From CAVXDY01 sp963721335 (lineage in GTDB: Bacteria > Actinomycetota > Thermoleophilia > Miltoncostaeales > Miltoncostaeaceae), in assembly GCA_963721335.1 (NCBI GenBank), contig CAVRIV010000005.1, positions 124,001-188,000 of the forward strand: DNA of 64,000 nt. Direction: 5' to 3'. The notes beneath the pieces are model-generated. The model worked only from the letters and a program-made list of their open reading frames with translations. It was not told where the DNA came from and did no database searches. Of the stretch, positions 63,501-64,000 are shown piece after piece (positions within the stretch are counted from its first letter, which is position 1; each line of letters starts with the position of its first letter). Position numbers and translations under genes: made by a program.

Positions 63501-64000
63501 TCAGTCGGAGGCGATCCGCTGGTAGCTGCGGATGGCCAGCGGGGCGCAGACAACGACGATCACCACGATCCAGATGGAGCTGTAGAGGATCGGGTGCTCG
63601 AGCGACCACGGCGGGTTCGATCCGTAGTCTCCGGTCGGGTTGCCGAACAGCTCCCGCAGCGACTCCGAGACGGTCGTGACCGGGTTCCACTCGGCGATCG
63701 TGCGCAGCACTCCCGGGAGCGTGTCGACGGGCACGAAGGTGCTCGCGATGAACGTGATCGGGAAGATCGCCGTGAAGGCGACGCCCTGCACGGCCTCGAC
63801 CGAGGGCAGCAGCGACCCCAGCAGCACGCCGAGCCAGATGATGGCGAACGAGAAGGCGAGCATCATCCCGTACCCGCCCGCCGCCTCCCAGAACGACGTG
63901 TGGATCCGCCAGCCCACGATGAGGCCGCAGAGCGACATGAGGATGATCGGCAGCGTCGCGCGGACGAGGCTCGCCACCGCGTGCCCGCCCAGCACCGAGC
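63501..64000 (-). CDS. ABC-2 type transporter permease (N-terminal part outside window)
   Basis: The last 166 or so residues of a DrrB-like permease, read from the right edge. Four hydrophobic segments are visible (GYGMMLAFSFAIIWLGVLLG, VAFTAIFPITFIASTFVPV, and the C-terminal SSIWIVVIVVVCAPLAI). The motif STFVPVDTLPGVLRTIAEWN with NP-VT follows the ABC-2 signature of daunorubicin-resistance-type exporters. The ATPase gene is presumably beyond the window. An 88-base gap separates it from zwf. Confidence 0.85.
   Translation of the reverse strand, partial: SVLGGHAVASLVRATLPIILMSLCGLIVGWRIHTSFWEAAGGYGMMLAFSFAIIWLGVLLGSLLPSVEAVQGVAFTAIFPITFIASTFVPVDTLPGVLRTIAEWNPVTTVSESLRELFGNPTGDYGSNPPWSLEHPILYSSIWIVVIVVVCAPLAIRSYQRIASD

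Overview
The window is very GC-rich bacterial chromosome, packed with coding sequence on both strands. Gene content fits a high-GC Gram-positive of the Actinobacteriota, most likely class Thermoleophilia (inference). The pointers are a class 2 dihydroorotate dehydrogenase, an ECF41 sigma factor, a BolA/Grx4 pair, many secreted beta-propeller proteins, a form II CO-dehydrogenase-like cluster and an IS481-type transposase fragment. Many conserved genes, including rplL, rplJ, rplA, rplK, nusG, secE, zwf and coxL, are broken by single-base indels. I read these as consensus errors in the assembly, not biology, and I annotate such genes across their whole span.

Layout. 1-5.2 kb: a DUF4389 membrane protein, an HtrA-type protease and two tandem subtilisin-like exported proteases. 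5.3-8.9 kb (minus strand): rpmG, tRNA-Trp, secE, nusG, rplK, rplA, L10 leader, rplJ, rplL. The expected rpoB does not follow; the protease pair does. 9-16 kb: a coupled pair of small unknown genes, an acyl-CoA synthetase, a secreted propeller protein and an hsp20-lon operon. 16-21.4 kb: an MFS transporter, a TAP-like peptidase, a glyoxalase-family protein, a gene broken by an IS481 remnant, and a HicA-like small-gene pair.

21.4-39.7 kb is a molybdenum-enzyme island: a HAD protein, an FdhF/YdeP-like oxidoreductase, FdhD, MoeA, MobA, MoaA, the cox subunits M, L, S and G, a GAF/winged-helix regulator, XdhC/CoxI, then CoxD and CoxE on the opposite strand, and a MocA-like cytidylyltransferase. Together these could supply both guanine- and cytosine-dinucleotide forms of the cofactor, one for the FdhF-like enzyme and one for the CO-dehydrogenase-like enzyme.

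39.7-48.2 kb: a J-domain protein, a YyaL-type protein, a cupredoxin, a ScyD-like protein, bolA-grxD, a MITE-like element, adenosine deaminase, and an epimerase-ECF41 sigma operon with a matching ECF41 promoter. 48.3-64 kb: a secreted propeller protein, a SpoIIE-type phosphatase, a two-part cation/proton antiporter, pyrD, a MarR/MFS pair, a TetR/MFS pair, an M29 aminopeptidase, a diguanylate cyclase, zwf and a partial ABC-2 permease.

The most interesting unexplained structure is a ~100-bp three-hairpin element present twice (11501-11600 and 53801-53910). Both copies sit directly on a stop codon in the sense orientation, and four stem pairs differ between copies while keeping pairing. Other candidates are the ECF41 promoter, a TA-flanked imperfect-palindrome MITE, twin GCCAATTGGC palindromes upstream of mobA, and a cysteine-rich GAF domain in the diguanylate cyclase.
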